From positions 1 to 54,040 of the forward strand of contig NZ_SULI01000020.1 in assembly GCF_005518135.1 (NCBI RefSeq): a stretch of DNA of 54,040 nt. The letters are read 5' to 3'. The DNA comes from Shimia litoralis (GTDB lineage: Bacteria > Pseudomonadota > Alphaproteobacteria > Rhodobacterales > Rhodobacteraceae). Shown here in pieces: positions 9,228 to 18,459 of this stretch. Under the pieces are notes generated by a model. The model had not been told where the DNA came from and made no database searches. It worked only from the letters and a program-made list of their open reading frames with translations. How positions within the stretch are numbered: the stretch's first letter is position 1; every line of letters begins with the position of its first letter. A program made the position numbers and the translations under genes.

Positions 9228-9791
9228 ATGAATACAGATACGCAAATACTCGAACGCCTTCCCGCACGCCTGAAAGAAGCACGCCGTGCTCAGGCCTTGT
9301 CACTTGATGCTGTGGCCAAGCTGTCGGGTGTGTCGAGGTCGATGGTAAGCCAAATTGAACGTGGTGAGAGCAGCCCGACAATTGCCACTCTGTGGAATTT
9401 GACACGCGCCCTACAGGTCGATTTTGCCGGCCTTCTAGAGGACGGGATAGCATCCGATCAAATCGAGACTCTCAGAGACGATCAGGTTCCCGCAATCGAT
9501 AATCGCGGCCAAGGCTGCCGTATTCGCATTCTGTCCCCACCAGAAGAGGCAGGAAAGCACGAAGTCTACGATATCATTTTTTCAGACAGCGGAACTTTGG
9601 ATAGCGCGCCGCATACCCGGGGCGCCAAAGAGCAGTTGACCGTGATCGAAGGCACTGTTCAGGTACAATCCGGCAAGGCCACAGATCAGTTACGCGCCGG
9701 TGATACCGCGCGATATTCGGCGGATGTATCACACTCTATCCGTGCCGTTGATGGCCCAGCGCGCGTCTTTCTTGTCGTGCAAGACGCCTAG
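9228..9791 (+). CDS. XRE-family transcriptional regulator with C-terminal cupin
   Basis: Residues about 12-66 are a HTH_3 DNA-binding domain (LSLDAVAKLSGVSRSMVSQIERG), and residues about 110-185 form a small beta-barrel cupin that in this architecture senses a small ligand. The length of 187 residues is usual for these MerR-unrelated XRE-cupin regulators, which often control amino acid or polyamine catabolism. AAGGGG precedes ATG 9228. The gene sits between a divergent thiolase gene and kbl-tdh, so it is a likely local regulator of threonine and glycine metabolism. Ligand and targets are inferred from position alone. Confidence 0.88.
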   Translation: MNTDTQILERLPARLKEARRAQALSLDAVAKLSGVSRSMVSQIERGESSPTIATLWNLTRALQVDFAGLLEDGIASDQIETLRDDQVPAIDNRGQGCRIRILSPPEEAGKHEVYDIIFSDSGTLDSAPHTRGAKEQLTVIEGTVQVQSGKATDQLRAGDTARYSADVSHSIRAVDGPARVFLVVQDA

Positions 9792-9850
9792 CGCCGGCAG
9801 CATCACCTTGCCTCGGCCCACATCACAAAGTCAGAGCGTCGCCGAAATAA

Positions 9851-9912
9851 TCCGTTATATGAGAATTTTTCCGTAATATCGAATTCTCCTATTTTGGATT
9901 TCAATCCGTTAT
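9851..9912. promoter_or_regulatory. repeat-rich upstream region of kbl-tdh
   Basis: TCCGTTAT occurs at 9851 and 9905, with the variant TCCGTAAT at 9870. A perfect 7-bp inverted repeat GAGAATT...AATTCTC (9861-9867 and 9882-9888, spacer 14) brackets the middle copy. This AT-rich block ends 33 bases before the kbl start and is the obvious candidate for regulator binding. No regulator can be named from the sequence. Confidence 0.35.
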
Positions 9913-9945
9913 GGTAGACGTATTTCCAGAATCATGGAGGCACGT

Positions 9946-11133
9946 ATGTCCAAAGACTTTTTGACCCACATCACCGAAACTCTGGATCAGATCGAATCCG
10001 AGGGCCTCATGAAACGTGAACGCATGATCACGTCACCTCAACGCGGCGAAATCACCGTCGGTGGGCGCGAGGTTATCAATCTCTGTGCGAACAATTATCT
10101 CGGATTGGCGGACCATCCCGACCTGATCGGCGCGGCACAGTCCGCGATGGGTCCAAAAGGATTCGGCATGGCCAGTGTGCGCTTCATTTGCGGTACTCAG
10201 GATATCCACCGCGAACTGGAAACCGAACTTGCCGCATTTCTGAACAAAGACGATGCCATCTTGTTTGCGGCTTGCTTTGACGCAAATGGTGGCTTGTTCG
10301 AGCCTCTTTTGGGGCCAGAAGACGCGATTATCTCAGACAGTTTGAACCATGCTTCCATCATTGATGGCGTGCGATTGTCGAAAGCCAAGAGATATCGCTA
10401 TATGAACAACGACATGGCCGATCTCGAAGCGTGGCTGAAACGCGCCCGCGAAGAAGGTGCCCGTCATATTATGATCGCCACCGACGGCGTCTTTAGTATG
10501 GATGGTTACCTTGCCAACCTGCCCGAGATCACGCGCCTGGCAAAAGAATATGACGCCCTTGTGATGGTTGACGATTGTCATGCCACAGGATTCATGGGCG
10601 CGAATGGCGCGGGCACGCCAGATCATTTTGGTGTCGACGTAGATATCTTGACTGGTACGCTTGGCAAGGCGCTGGGCGGTGCTATCGGTGGATATATTGC
10701 AGGCCCTCAGCCCGTGATCGACCTGTTGCGCCAACGTGCCCGGCCTTACTTGTTTTCCAACTCCTTGCCACCAGCCATCGTCGCTGCCGGCCTTGAGGCC
10801 CTCAAGCTCGTCAAGCACGGCAACATGCTGCGTCAGCGACTCTTTGAGAATGCGCGGTATTGGCGTCGCGGCTTGGAGGCGTTGGGGTTTGATCTATTGC
10901 CTGGGGAACACCCCATCATTCCCGTTATGCTGGGCGATGCGCAACTGGCACAAGATATGGCCACCCGCCTGTTTGATGAAGGCGTCTATGTGAGCGGGTT
11001 CTTCTTTCCGGTGGTCCCCCGTGGTCAAGCGCGCATTCGCACTCAAATGAGCGCCGGGCTGACACAGGACGAGCTGGACCGCGCCCTTACGGCATTCGGC
11101 AAGGTCGGCAAGGACCTAGGGGTCCTGACATGA
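9946..11133 (+). CDS. kbl: glycine C-acetyltransferase (2-amino-3-ketobutyrate CoA ligase)
   Basis: PLP enzyme of the alpha-oxoamine synthase family that cleaves 2-amino-3-oxobutyrate with CoA to glycine and acetyl-CoA, the second step of threonine breakdown by Tdh. ATG 9946 is preferred over the in-frame ATG at 9934 because GGAGG lies 5 bases before it; this gives 395 residues, normal for Kbl. Recognisable blocks include the glycine-rich substrate region [14 protein letters not shown], the DDCHATGF segment and [13 protein letters not shown] with the PLP lysine. The stop overlaps the tdh start by four bases (ATGA), so the two genes are a coupled operon. Confidence 0.96.
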   Translation: MSKDFLTHITETLDQIESEGLMKRERMITSPQRGEITVGGREVINLCANNYLGLADHPDLIGAAQSAMGPKGFGMASVRFICGTQDIHRELETELAAFLNKDDAILFAACFDANGGLFEPLLGPEDAIISDSLNHASIIDGVRLSKAKRYRYMNNDMADLEAWLKRAREEGARHIMIATDGVFSMDGYLANLPEITRLAKEYDALVMVDDCHATGFMGANGAGTPDHFGVDVDILTGTLGKALGGAIGGYIAGPQPVIDLLRQRARPYLFSNSLPPAIVAAGLEALKLVKHGNMLRQRLFENARYWRRGLEALGFDLLPGEHPIIPVMLGDAQLAQDMATRLFDEGVYVSGFFFPVVPRGQARIRTQMSAGLTQDELDRALTAFGKVGKDLGVLT

Positions 11134-12179
11134 GCAAGCCAAATACCATGAAGGCGCTCGAGAAATCACACCCCGCCGAAGGGCTATGGATGACCCGCGC
11201 ACCTGTCCCTGAGATCGGTCCAGAAGATGTTCTCATTCGCATTCGTAAAACCGGAATATGCGGGACCGACATCCACATTTGGAATTGGGATGATTGGGCC
11301 GCCGCCACAGTCCCTGTTCCCATGATCACAGGGCATGAATTCGCGGGCGAAATTGTTGAAGTCGGCCGCCAAGTCAGCGGGCTGCAGATTGGGCAACGGT
11401 GCTCTGGCGAAGGGCATTTGATTGAAACGGATAGCCGTCAAAGCAGAGCTGGAAAATTTCATCTTGATCCGGGCACACGTGGTATTGGCGTCAATGAACA
11501 GGGCGCGTTTGCTGAATACTTGCGCTTGCCGGCCTTTAACGTTGTGCCGTTACCTGACGATATCCCAGACGAAATTGGAGCAATCCTTGACCCCTTGGGA
11601 AACGCTGTCCACACCGCCTTGAGTTTCGATTTGTTAGGTGAGGATGTGCTGATCACCGGGGCAGGCCCAATTGGCATCATGGCCGCAGCTGTGGCACGCC
11701 ATGCCGGTGCCAGAAACGTCGTGATCACAGATATAAATGCAGACCGTTTGTCACTTGCCGAACACGTAGTGCCTTCTGTACGCCCAGTTGATGTGACACA
11801 CGAGGACTTGAACGATGTTATTTCTGAACTCGGCCTTCAGCAGGGCTTTGACGTCGGTCTTGAGATGTCGGGCAATCAATCCGCATTGGATCAAATGGTA
11901 GAGGCCCTCGTGATGGGGGGAAAGATTGCCCTCTTGGGGATTCCTCCTGGAAAATCCCCGGTGGATTGGTCTCGCATTGTGTTCAAGGCCATCACGCTTA
12001 AGGGGGTATACGGCCGCGAGATGTTTGAAACATGGTATAAGATGATCGCAATGCTTCAGAATGGTTTGGATGTCAGCCGCGTCATTACCCATCAATTTGA
12101 CGTTGATGACTTTGCCCAAGGCTTTGCTGCCATGAAGTCTGGAAGCTCTGGCAAAGTGGTGTTGAACTGGCGAAGGTAA
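11130..12179 (+). CDS. tdh: L-threonine 3-dehydrogenase lacking the structural zinc site
   Basis: Zinc-dependent medium-chain dehydrogenase oxidising threonine to 2-amino-3-oxobutyrate with NAD+. Family identity is clear from [18 protein letters not shown], the Rossmann motif GAGPIG and the C-terminal [11 protein letters not shown] block; 349 residues is close to E. coli Tdh. Catalytic zinc ligands Cys44, His69 and Glu70 and the conserved His96 after GEG are present. The structural-zinc lobe, normally C-x2-C-x2-C-x7-C, reads Glu99, Ser102, Ser105 and Asp113, so all four cysteines are gone while flanking residues (RAG, HL) still align. The fold must be stabilised otherwise, or the enzyme is altered in oligomerisation or substrate. 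It overlaps kbl by 4 bases. Confidence 0.92.
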   Translation: MSKPNTMKALEKSHPAEGLWMTRAPVPEIGPEDVLIRIRKTGICGTDIHIWNWDDWAAATVPVPMITGHEFAGEIVEVGRQVSGLQIGQRCSGEGHLIETDSRQSRAGKFHLDPGTRGIGVNEQGAFAEYLRLPAFNVVPLPDDIPDEIGAILDPLGNAVHTALSFDLLGEDVLITGAGPIGIMAAAVARHAGARNVVITDINADRLSLAEHVVPSVRPVDVTHEDLNDVISELGLQQGFDVGLEMSGNQSALDQMVEALVMGGKIALLGIPPGKSPVDWSRIVFKAITLKGVYGREMFETWYKMIAMLQNGLDVSRVITHQFDVDDFAQGFAAMKSGSSGKVVLNWRR

Positions 12180-12514
12180 TTCATCAGGCCAGAACCCCAT
12201 GCCACTCTGGCCTGATCATATGAGATACAGGTTTACTTAGATGTGTTCGACCCAAACAAGGTCGATTGATTAAGCTCTGATAATAGCCGCGCCACACCAA
12301 CCAGAGGTTTTGTTCCTGCGATCTCTGGCAGAATGAACGTTTGCTGGTTACTCGCTGCGTCCTGAACGTGAATATTATACATTTCATGGCCCTTTATTGA
12401 TTAGGGCCCCCACGGCATCATCATTTGCTGAAGGTGTGATCAAAACCTTAATGCGTCCCTACTTGGTCATTAGGATTTGAACGAAGTCCCCTCAACCACA
12501 CGCGCCCGCCCAGT
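12180..12514. other. 335-base spacer holding one possible small gene
   Basis: Between tdh (plus strand) and the metallophosphatase (minus strand) the only coding-like signal is a 49-codon minus-strand ORF, listed separately. The stretch 12383-12514 has no recognisable RNA, repeat or terminator and probably carries the promoter of that small ORF. Confidence 0.5.
12233..12382 (-). CDS. hypothetical small protein (49 residues)
   Basis: An ATG at 12382 opens a 49-codon frame (starting MYNIHVQD, ending FGSNTSK). AAAGGG lies about 9 bases upstream, a plausible ribosome binding site. The amino acid composition looks protein-like, unlike the arginine- and cysteine-rich reading in the overlapping minus-strand frame. 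No family is recognised. It stands alone between convergent tdh and a minus-strand phosphatase gene. It could equally be a chance ORF in a 335-base spacer; a conserved short protein in relatives would settle it. Confidence 0.35.
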   Translation of the reverse strand: MYNIHVQDAASNQQTFILPEIAGTKPLVGVARLLSELNQSTLFGSNTSK

Positions 12515-13249
12515 TCACTCGGACGGCACCAACGCTCTACGCCCTGATTCCTCGAGCACAAAGCAATCACCGCCTTCAAACACTGCTGCCGTGATCGGCC
12601 GATCATACCCGGCACCGGAATCCAAGTTCACCCGATTGCCCATATGAACAGGCGCCTTTTGGGGTGTGTGTCCATGAACGACCAACCATGGATGGGGGCC
12701 TTTGTGGTCAAGAAACGCATTTCTTATCCAACACATGTCTTCTTCGCTTTGCTCTGCCAATGGGACATTCGGGCGAATTCCAGCATGTACAAACAGCAAA
12801 TCCCCGCTCTGATGATACGCTGGTAAATTGGCCATGAAATCTATGTGGTCTTGGGGGATTTTCGCACGTGCCACCGGATGGATTTGGTAGTACCGAGAAG
12901 TCTCATCCATCTGGATACCATACGACGCCAATGTACCACGTCCGCCAATTCGCTCGCTGAACCAATCCATACCCATCAGTATTTGAGGGTCCGGACGCGG
13001 TAGATCCTCGAGAAAATACGAATACATGCGATCATGGTTTCCGCGCAGCACCACCCAGTTGCGTCCGGACGCTTGCCCCTTTTGCAACAGATCAATCACA
13101 CCCGCGCTGTTGGGACCACGATCAACCAGATCACCCAAAAAGACGATTTTGGCATCTGGGCCTCCGTCGCGCTCTATTCGCGCAAGAGCGCCTTGCAGCA
13201 TGCCAAGCTGTCCATGGATATCCCCAATAGCATAAATCGGATCTTGCAT
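12515..13249 (-). CDS. metallophosphoesterase, serine/threonine phosphatase-like
   Basis: Calcineurin-like phosphoesterase of the PPP type, 244 residues. All metal-binding blocks are present: GDIHGQ (residues 9-14), GDLVDRG (39-45), GNHD (70-73), a later HAG segment and VHGHTP near the C-terminus. The ATG at 13249 has AGGAGAG 4 bases upstream and puts GDIHG close to the N-terminus as usual; longer readings are less likely. Substrate, whether protein or a dinucleotide such as Ap4A, cannot be told from sequence. It lies downstream of serA but beyond that gene's terminator, so it is probably transcribed separately. Confidence 0.88.
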   Translation of the reverse strand: MQDPIYAIGDIHGQLGMLQGALARIERDGGPDAKIVFLGDLVDRGPNSAGVIDLLQKGQASGRNWVVLRGNHDRMYSYFLEDLPRPDPQILMGMDWFSERIGGRGTLASYGIQMDETSRYYQIHPVARAKIPQDHIDFMANLPAYHQSGDLLFVHAGIRPNVPLAEQSEEDMCWIRNAFLDHKGPHPWLVVHGHTPQKAPVHMGNRVNLDSGAGYDRPITAAVFEGGDCFVLEESGRRALVPSE

Positions 13250-13295
13250 CGTGCTCTCCTGTTTGGCGCATGGTCTCTGTGTCATAAACGAGAAA

Positions 13296-13317
13296 CGCCG
13301 CCCCGGACAGGGCGGCG
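13296..13317 (-). terminator. rho-independent terminator of serA
   Basis: Read on the minus strand, an 8-bp perfect stem (CGCCGCCC / GGGCGGCG) with a 6-base loop is followed by TTTCTCGTTT. It lies 31 bases after the serA stop and ahead of the metallophosphatase start. Confidence 0.75.
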
Positions 13318-13348
13318 AAATCTTTGTCGCAACATGATGCGTTCAGAA

Positions 13349-14944
13349 TCAGGCAACGTCGAATTGCAGCGGCTTAACCTGTGTAAACATGTCTGTTGCC
13401 GACAATTTGTCGAGAATAGGCGCAGGTACCGGTGCATCCACATACAAAAGCGCGATCGCTTCTCCGCCCACGTCAGCACGTCCAAGTGTAAAGTTCGCGA
13501 TGTTGACGCCGTTTTCGCCCATTGTTTGACCAAGCAAACCAATGATACCCGGAACGTCTTCGTTGGTTGTATACAGCATATTGGCGCCGATTTCAGCGTC
13601 AACATTGATACCCTTAATCTGGATAAAGCGCGGTTTGCCATCGCTAAACACTGTGCCCGCAACCGAACGTTCGCGTTTGTCTGTCACGATGGTCACCTTG
13701 ATGTAGCCATCAAAAGCGCCCGATTTATCCTGATTGGTGGTCGAAATCTTCATGCCCCGCTCTTTCGCGACAACTGGTGCGGACACCATATTCACGTCGG
13801 GGTTTGATTTCTTCATGATGCCGGCCACAACAGCACAGTTCAGCGCAGCAAGGTTCATGTCAGACACGACACCATCATAAAGGATATTGATGGCCTTGAT
13901 CGGCTCATCTGTCATCTGACCGGAAAATGCACCCAGATAATCTGCCAATTTGATCCACGGACCCATAACCTTGGCTTCTTCCGCAGTGACCGACGGCATG
14001 TTCAAAGCGTTTTCGACAGCACCAGTCAGCAGATAGTTCGACATCTGCTCTGCGACTTGCAGCGCCACGTTTTCCTGTGCTTCGGTTGTCGCCGCGCCAA
14101 GGTGAGGCGTGCACACAACGTTAGGCAGGTTGAACAAGGCGTTTTCTTTTGCAGGCTCTTCTTTGAACACGTCAAACGCAGCGCCAGCCACATGCCCGGA
14201 TTTGAGCATATCTGCCAAAGCTTCCTCATCAACCAGACCACCACGCGCACAGTTGATAATCCGCACACCTTTTTTGGTTTTGGCAAGGTTTTCACGGCTC
14301 AGAATATTGGCTGTCGCATCGGTAAACGGTACGTGCAACGTAATGAAATCTGCACGCGCCAACAGCTCGTCTAGCTCGACCTTTTCGACACCCATTTTGT
14401 CGGCTTTCTCTTCCGACAGGAAGGGGTCATAGGCGGCAACTTTCATTTTCAGGCCACGCGCACGGTCACATACGATTCCACCGATGTTGCCTGCGCCAAT
14501 CACACCAAGCGTCTTGTTGGTCAGCTCAACGCCCATAAATTTGGACTTTTCCCATTTGCCGGCATGTGTTGAGGCGCTGGCTTCTGGGATTTGACGCGCC
14601 ACAGCAAACATCATCGCAATCGCGTGCTCAGCAGTGGTGATCATGTTGCCAAACGGCGTGTTCATTACGATCACACCTTTTTTCGACGCGGCTTCTTTGT
14701 CGATGTTGTCAGTGCCGATACCTGCGCGTGCAATCACCTTAAGATTGGTCGCGTTCTCAAGGATTTTCTCGGTCACTTTGGTCGCCGAACGGATCGCCAG
14801 ACCATCATACTGGCCAATCACTTCTGCCAGTTTGTCTTTGTCTTTGCCCAGATCGGGCTGAAAATCGACGTCGATTCCACGATCGCGAAAGATTTGAACA
14901 GCGGTTTCAGACAGCTTGTCGGATACGAGTACTTTGGGAGCCAT
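13349..14944 (-). CDS. serA: D-3-phosphoglycerate dehydrogenase
   Basis: First enzyme of the phosphorylated serine pathway, oxidising 3-phosphoglycerate to 3-phosphohydroxypyruvate with NAD+. The 531-residue length marks the long form with an extra intervening domain (ASB-like) before a C-terminal ACT domain (from about residue 455), which usually mediates serine feedback. Visible elements are the Rossmann motif GAGNIGG (G150, G152, G155) and the catalytic triad Arg234 (NCARGG), Glu263 and His281 (TPHLGAAT). It lies 69 bases downstream of serC on the same strand with a hairpin between them, and ends at a clear terminator. Operon with serC is very likely. Confidence 0.97.
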   Translation of the reverse strand: MAPKVLVSDKLSETAVQIFRDRGIDVDFQPDLGKDKDKLAEVIGQYDGLAIRSATKVTEKILENATNLKVIARAGIGTDNIDKEAASKKGVIVMNTPFGNMITTAEHAIAMMFAVARQIPEASASTHAGKWEKSKFMGVELTNKTLGVIGAGNIGGIVCDRARGLKMKVAAYDPFLSEEKADKMGVEKVELDELLARADFITLHVPFTDATANILSRENLAKTKKGVRIINCARGGLVDEEALADMLKSGHVAGAAFDVFKEEPAKENALFNLPNVVCTPHLGAATTEAQENVALQVAEQMSNYLLTGAVENALNMPSVTAEEAKVMGPWIKLADYLGAFSGQMTDEPIKAINILYDGVVSDMNLAALNCAVVAGIMKKSNPDVNMVSAPVVAKERGMKISTTNQDKSGAFDGYIKVTIVTDKRERSVAGTVFSDGKPRFIQIKGINVDAEIGANMLYTTNEDVPGIIGLLGQTMGENGVNIANFTLGRADVGGEAIALLYVDAPVPAPILDKLSATDMFTQVKPLQFDVA

Positions 14945-14985
14945 GAGTTTGGTCCTTGCAATAAGAATAATCAGGGAAGGTGTGG

Positions 14986-15004
14986 GGCGGGCATAAATCC
15001 CGCC
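14986..15004 (-). other. intercistronic hairpin between serC and serA
   Basis: GGCGGG and CCCGCC form a 6-bp stem with a 7-base loop (CATAAAT) in the 69-base gap. No T-tract follows on the minus strand. It may modulate serA expression or stabilise the serC message; this is inference. Confidence 0.4.
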
Positions 15005-15013
15005 GCCTACAAA

Positions 15014-16156
15014 TTACTGCGCTGCAATCTCGGCGTTGAACGCCCAAGCCAGCCAAGGCAACATCGCGTTGATGTCAGCGGTTTCAACGGTCCCGCCACA
15101 CCAGATACGCAGACCAGCCGGAGCATCGCGATAGGCACCAATGTCCAATGCGATATTTTCATTCTCCAGACGCTTGGCCACTGCTTTTGCAAAGGCCGCA
15201 CCGTCTTGAATGCGGTCATCGGTAAACTTGAGACACACCGATGTGTTCGAGCGTGTCGCGTCGTCTTGGGCCAGATTGGCAATCCAATCGTTCGCGTCAC
15301 AGAAATCAAACACTGCTTGGGCGTTCGCATCAGCGCGCGCGATCAAGCCTTGCAAGCCACCCACGGAACGGGCCCAATCCAGCGCAAACAAATAGTCTTC
15401 AACAGCCAGCATCGACGGCGTGTTGATGGTCGCACCGGTAAAGATGCCGTCGATCAGTTTGCCACCTTTGGTCAGGCGGAAAATTTTTGGCAGTGGCCAT
15501 GCAGGTGTGTAGCTTTCCAGACGCTCAACAGCGCGCGGGCTCAGGATGATCATCCCATGAGCTGCTTCACCACCCAGAACTTTTTGCCAAGAGAATGTGG
15601 TCACATCCAGCTTGTCCCAAGGCAGATCCATCGCAAAGGCAGCGGACGTTGCATCACAAATGGTCAGGCCTTCGCGGTCATCAGCGATCCAGTCGGCGTT
15701 TGGAACGCGCACACCCGCCGTGGTGCCGTTCCACGTGAACACAACATCGTTGGCTTTATCAACAGATGCCAGATCAACGATTTCGCCATAATCGGCCGTT
15801 TTCACTTCGGCGTCGATCTTAAGCTGTTTCACAACATCTGTGATCCAGCCCGACCCGAAAGATTCCCAAGCCAGCATCTCTACCTTGCGCGCGCCAAGCA
15901 TTGACCACAAGGCCATCTCTACCGCGCCAGTATCGGACGCAGGCACGATGCCGATTTTATAGTCTGCGGGGATGCCCAGAACTTCGCGTGTGCCTTCAAT
16001 CGCGGCCTTTAGCTTGTCCTTGCCAACGGCGGCACGGTGCGAGCGGCCAAGAGCGGCGTCGGCGAGTTTTGTGACATCAAATGAGGGGGGTTTGGCACAG
16101 GGGCCAGAAGAAAAACGCGGGTTGGCCGGACGCGTCGCCGGTTGCTGAGTAGCCAT
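15014..16156 (-). CDS. serC: phosphoserine aminotransferase
   Basis: Class V PLP aminotransferase converting 3-phosphohydroxypyruvate and glutamate to phosphoserine and 2-oxoglutarate. I chose ATG 16156 (start [10 protein letters not shown]): AAGGA is properly spaced upstream and the [13 protein letters not shown] block then falls at the N-terminus as in alphaproteobacterial relatives. This gives 380 residues. The PLP lysine is Lys192 in [13 protein letters not shown]. The sequence is of the distinct alphaproteobacterial SerC type rather than the E. coli type. The next gene is serA; serB lies divergently upstream. A short hairpin lies 25-42 bases before the start codon. Confidence 0.96.
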   Translation of the reverse strand: MATQQPATRPANPRFSSGPCAKPPSFDVTKLADAALGRSHRAAVGKDKLKAAIEGTREVLGIPADYKIGIVPASDTGAVEMALWSMLGARKVEMLAWESFGSGWITDVVKQLKIDAEVKTADYGEIVDLASVDKANDVVFTWNGTTAGVRVPNADWIADDREGLTICDATSAAFAMDLPWDKLDVTTFSWQKVLGGEAAHGMIILSPRAVERLESYTPAWPLPKIFRLTKGGKLIDGIFTGATINTPSMLAVEDYLFALDWARSVGGLQGLIARADANAQAVFDFCDANDWIANLAQDDATRSNTSVCLKFTDDRIQDGAAFAKAVAKRLENENIALDIGAYRDAPAGLRIWCGGTVETADINAMLPWLAWAFNAEIAAQ

Positions 16157-16528
16157 AAATGCTATCCTTACAGATAAATGCCCTTCGTTGGGGAAGGGTG
16201 TCCCACTGACCGATCTAGAGCGCTGCATCGCGGCACGCAAGATACAAAATGAACGGTTTGCGGCCATTCTCAGACCAATAGCGACGCAAATGTCTCCGAT
16301 CGGAAACAAGAAAGTTGCTAACCTGGACGGAGCGTTTCGCTAAACTACACAGTGATCAAGGAGAACGGAGATCACACTTTAAATATTGTTTTCAGATAGT
16401 TGTATCACTTGTAGTGCATGATCTTGCTCTAACAACGATCTCCAAGCGCCGTACAATTTGGCGACGATGAGTGATCTGGCCATGTTTCTGCGGTTGCGCT
16501 ATGCCAAGGCGCATCAAGGAGACCATAC
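16157..16528. other. 372-base divergent region between serC and serB
   Basis: No convincing ORF is present. The serC side holds a leader hairpin (listed separately). The serB side ends with AAGGAG eight bases before its ATG. The middle (about 16360-16440) is AT-richer and probably contains the serB promoter, but no clear -35/-10 pair stands out. I see no tRNA or other known RNA. Confidence 0.5.
16181..16198 (-). ncRNA. hairpin in serC leader, candidate serC RNA motif
   Basis: On the minus strand CCCTTC and GAAGGG pair perfectly around a 6-base loop, 25-42 bases before the serC ATG. A conserved serC leader motif (Rfam serC) is known upstream of serC-serA operons in alphaproteobacteria, close to the start codon. 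The position fits; I cannot verify the full consensus by eye, so the assignment is tentative. Confidence 0.4.
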
Positions 16529-17404
16529 ATGTTCACAGCCACCCTGCTCACTGCACCATCTGACCCAACGCTTGATCCAGCGCTCGTAGAATCGCTCCGA
16601 AATGCATGGGGCGGCGGAGATGCCGTGTGGTTGGCACCAGACGAGGCGGCGGAATTTGACCTTGCCACGATGCCCGACAATCTCTGGGATGTTTGGGCGG
16701 ATCTGCAAAACATGCGCGTAGATTTGATCGTTCAGCCTTCAGAAGGACGACGCAAAAAGATGCTGCTGGCCGACATGGACAGCACGATGATTCAACAGGA
16801 ATGCATTGATGAGCTTGCCGACGAAGCAGGTGTAGGCCCCCACGTCAAAGACATCACCGCGCGCGCAATGAACGGTGAGCTGGACTTTGAGGGGGCGTTG
16901 ATTGAACGCGTGGGCTTGCTGAAAGGGCTTAAAGAAAACGTCATCACCAAAGTCCTCGCTGAGCGGATCACATTGATGCCCGGCGGCAAAGCGCTTTTGA
17001 CCACGATGAAAGCCGACGGGGCCTATGCTGCGCTTGTGTCGGGCGGGTTTACGGCATTCACAGCCAAGGTCGCAGCAGAGCTTGGGTTTGATGAAAATCG
17101 CGCCAACACGTTGCTGGTCGACGACGGCAAACTCAGCGGTGAGGTTGGACGCCCCATTTTGGGACGAGAAGCCAAGGTTGACGCTCTCAAGGACATCACC
17201 GCGCGGCTGGGCCTGCGACATGAAGATGTGATGGCCGTTGGTGACGGTGCAAATGATCTAGGTATGCTTGGGCTTGCCGGTGCAGGCGTAGCGTTGCACG
17301 CAAAACCATCCGTGGCGGCGGAATGCGATATCCGCATCAATTTTGGCGACCTGACCGCGTTGCTCTTCTTGCAAGGCTATGCGCGCACTGATTTCGCGGC
17401 CTGA
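16529..17404 (+). CDS. serB: phosphoserine phosphatase
   Basis: HAD-superfamily enzyme that hydrolyses phosphoserine to serine, the last step of the pathway begun by SerA and SerC in the same locus. The HAD core begins with ADMDSTMIQQE (nucleophile Asp82, acid/base Asp84), followed by the SGGF motif II region and GDGANDLGML with the metal-binding aspartates. The first 75 residues form the usual N-terminal extension, here shorter than a full ACT domain. 291 residues is normal. AAGGAG lies 8 bases before ATG 16529. The gene is divergent from serC and followed by a convergent asparaginase gene. Confidence 0.96.
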   Translation: MFTATLLTAPSDPTLDPALVESLRNAWGGGDAVWLAPDEAAEFDLATMPDNLWDVWADLQNMRVDLIVQPSEGRRKKMLLADMDSTMIQQECIDELADEAGVGPHVKDITARAMNGELDFEGALIERVGLLKGLKENVITKVLAERITLMPGGKALLTTMKADGAYAALVSGGFTAFTAKVAAELGFDENRANTLLVDDGKLSGEVGRPILGREAKVDALKDITARLGLRHEDVMAVGDGANDLGMLGLAGAGVALHAKPSVAAECDIRINFGDLTALLFLQGYARTDFAA

Positions 17405-17431
17405 GACCGCTCAGCACAATATTGGATATGC

Positions 17432-18430
17432 TTAGGACCTCAGGGCGGCCGTCGGCTGCATGCGCCCTGTGACCAAACCATCCCAATTGCAAATAGGCGC
17501 ATCAATGTATTTGGCCGCCAGCGGATGGGCCGCATCAAGCACACCCAACTTGGCAAGGATCGCAGCAATTGCGCATTCTGCGCCCCGCGTGCCGCCATCT
17601 GTAATTTTCACCGCTACACCCAGCTTTTTCTCGGGCACAATCGCAATAAAATATGCCTCGGCACCTGTCTTTACAGCAACCTTGTGTCCCATTGCGCGCA
17701 TCAAATCAGTACAGGCACGGCCCTCGCCTGCGACCAATTCGGGATATGTCGCCATCGCGTTGCGCAAGCGCGCCGCCGCATTTTGGCGTCGGTCGCCATC
17801 CAAATTAGCGGCCGCAAAAAAGGCCATAGCCCGTGCCATTCCGTGCATTGTGGTGGCAAAGTTCGGTGCAGAGCAGCCGTCGATACCATAGCCGGGTGTG
17901 TCCAGCTGTGTGATCTCCTCAAAAACGGACTTTACCGCCGCTTGAACAGGGTGATCCAGCGCAACATAATCCGGGCCAGCGCCCAAATGATCCGTCAGGG
18001 TCAAGAAACCCGCATGCTTGCCAGAACAATTGTTGTGATACCTGCACACAGGTTTACCATCTCGGATCAATGCATCGCGTGCCGGAATGTCTCGGGGTTC
18101 TTGAGGCCCGCAACAGAAATCCTCATCCGTTTTACCCAACTCCTTGAGCCATGCATTCACCCGCATCGAATGAATGTCGGCGCCATTGTGCGACGCGCAC
18201 GCCAGCGCAAGCTGCTCGTCCGTCAAGCCAGCACGATCCGCCGCGCCACTTTCAATCAACGGCAACGCCTGAAGCATCTTGGAGGAGCTTCGGGGTAGCA
18301 CCACAGTCTCTGGATCACCCCACGCATGCAGTATCTCACCTGCTTCGTCACACACGACCGCGTGGCCGTAATGCTGGCTCTCTAGAAATGGGCCGCGCCA
18401 AATTTCGACCAATGCAACGGGGTTTGTCAT
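17432..18430 (-). CDS. asparaginase, rhizobial type II-like family (PF06089)
   Basis: Belongs to the asparaginase family found in rhizobia and other proteobacteria, unrelated to E. coli AnsA/AnsB. Recognised by VEIWRG...ESQHYGHAVV, the LPRSSSKM segment with candidate catalytic serines, CCGPQEP, and HNNCSGKHAGFL. These enzymes hydrolyse asparagine to aspartate and ammonia. ATG 18430 gives 332 residues; an upstream in-frame TTG is less plausible. No signal peptide is present, so it is cytoplasmic. It is convergent with serB and divergent from the IalB gene. A hairpin lies 30 bases upstream of its start. Confidence 0.87.
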   Translation of the reverse strand: MTNPVALVEIWRGPFLESQHYGHAVVCDEAGEILHAWGDPETVVLPRSSSKMLQALPLIESGAADRAGLTDEQLALACASHNGADIHSMRVNAWLKELGKTDEDFCCGPQEPRDIPARDALIRDGKPVCRYHNNCSGKHAGFLTLTDHLGAGPDYVALDHPVQAAVKSVFEEITQLDTPGYGIDGCSAPNFATTMHGMARAMAFFAAANLDGDRRQNAAARLRNAMATYPELVAGEGRACTDLMRAMGHKVAVKTGAEAYFIAIVPEKKLGVAVKITDGGTRGAECAIAAILAKLGVLDAAHPLAAKYIDAPICNWDGLVTGRMQPTAALRS

Positions 18431-18459
18431 GGATGTCTCATCATTAATGGGCAAAATTG

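Noticed and set aside
14591-15904. 437-codon plus-strand open frame across serA and serC
   Set aside because: It lies antisense to two clearly recognised genes with catalytic motifs, and its translation is rich in histidine, arginine and cysteine with no family resemblance.
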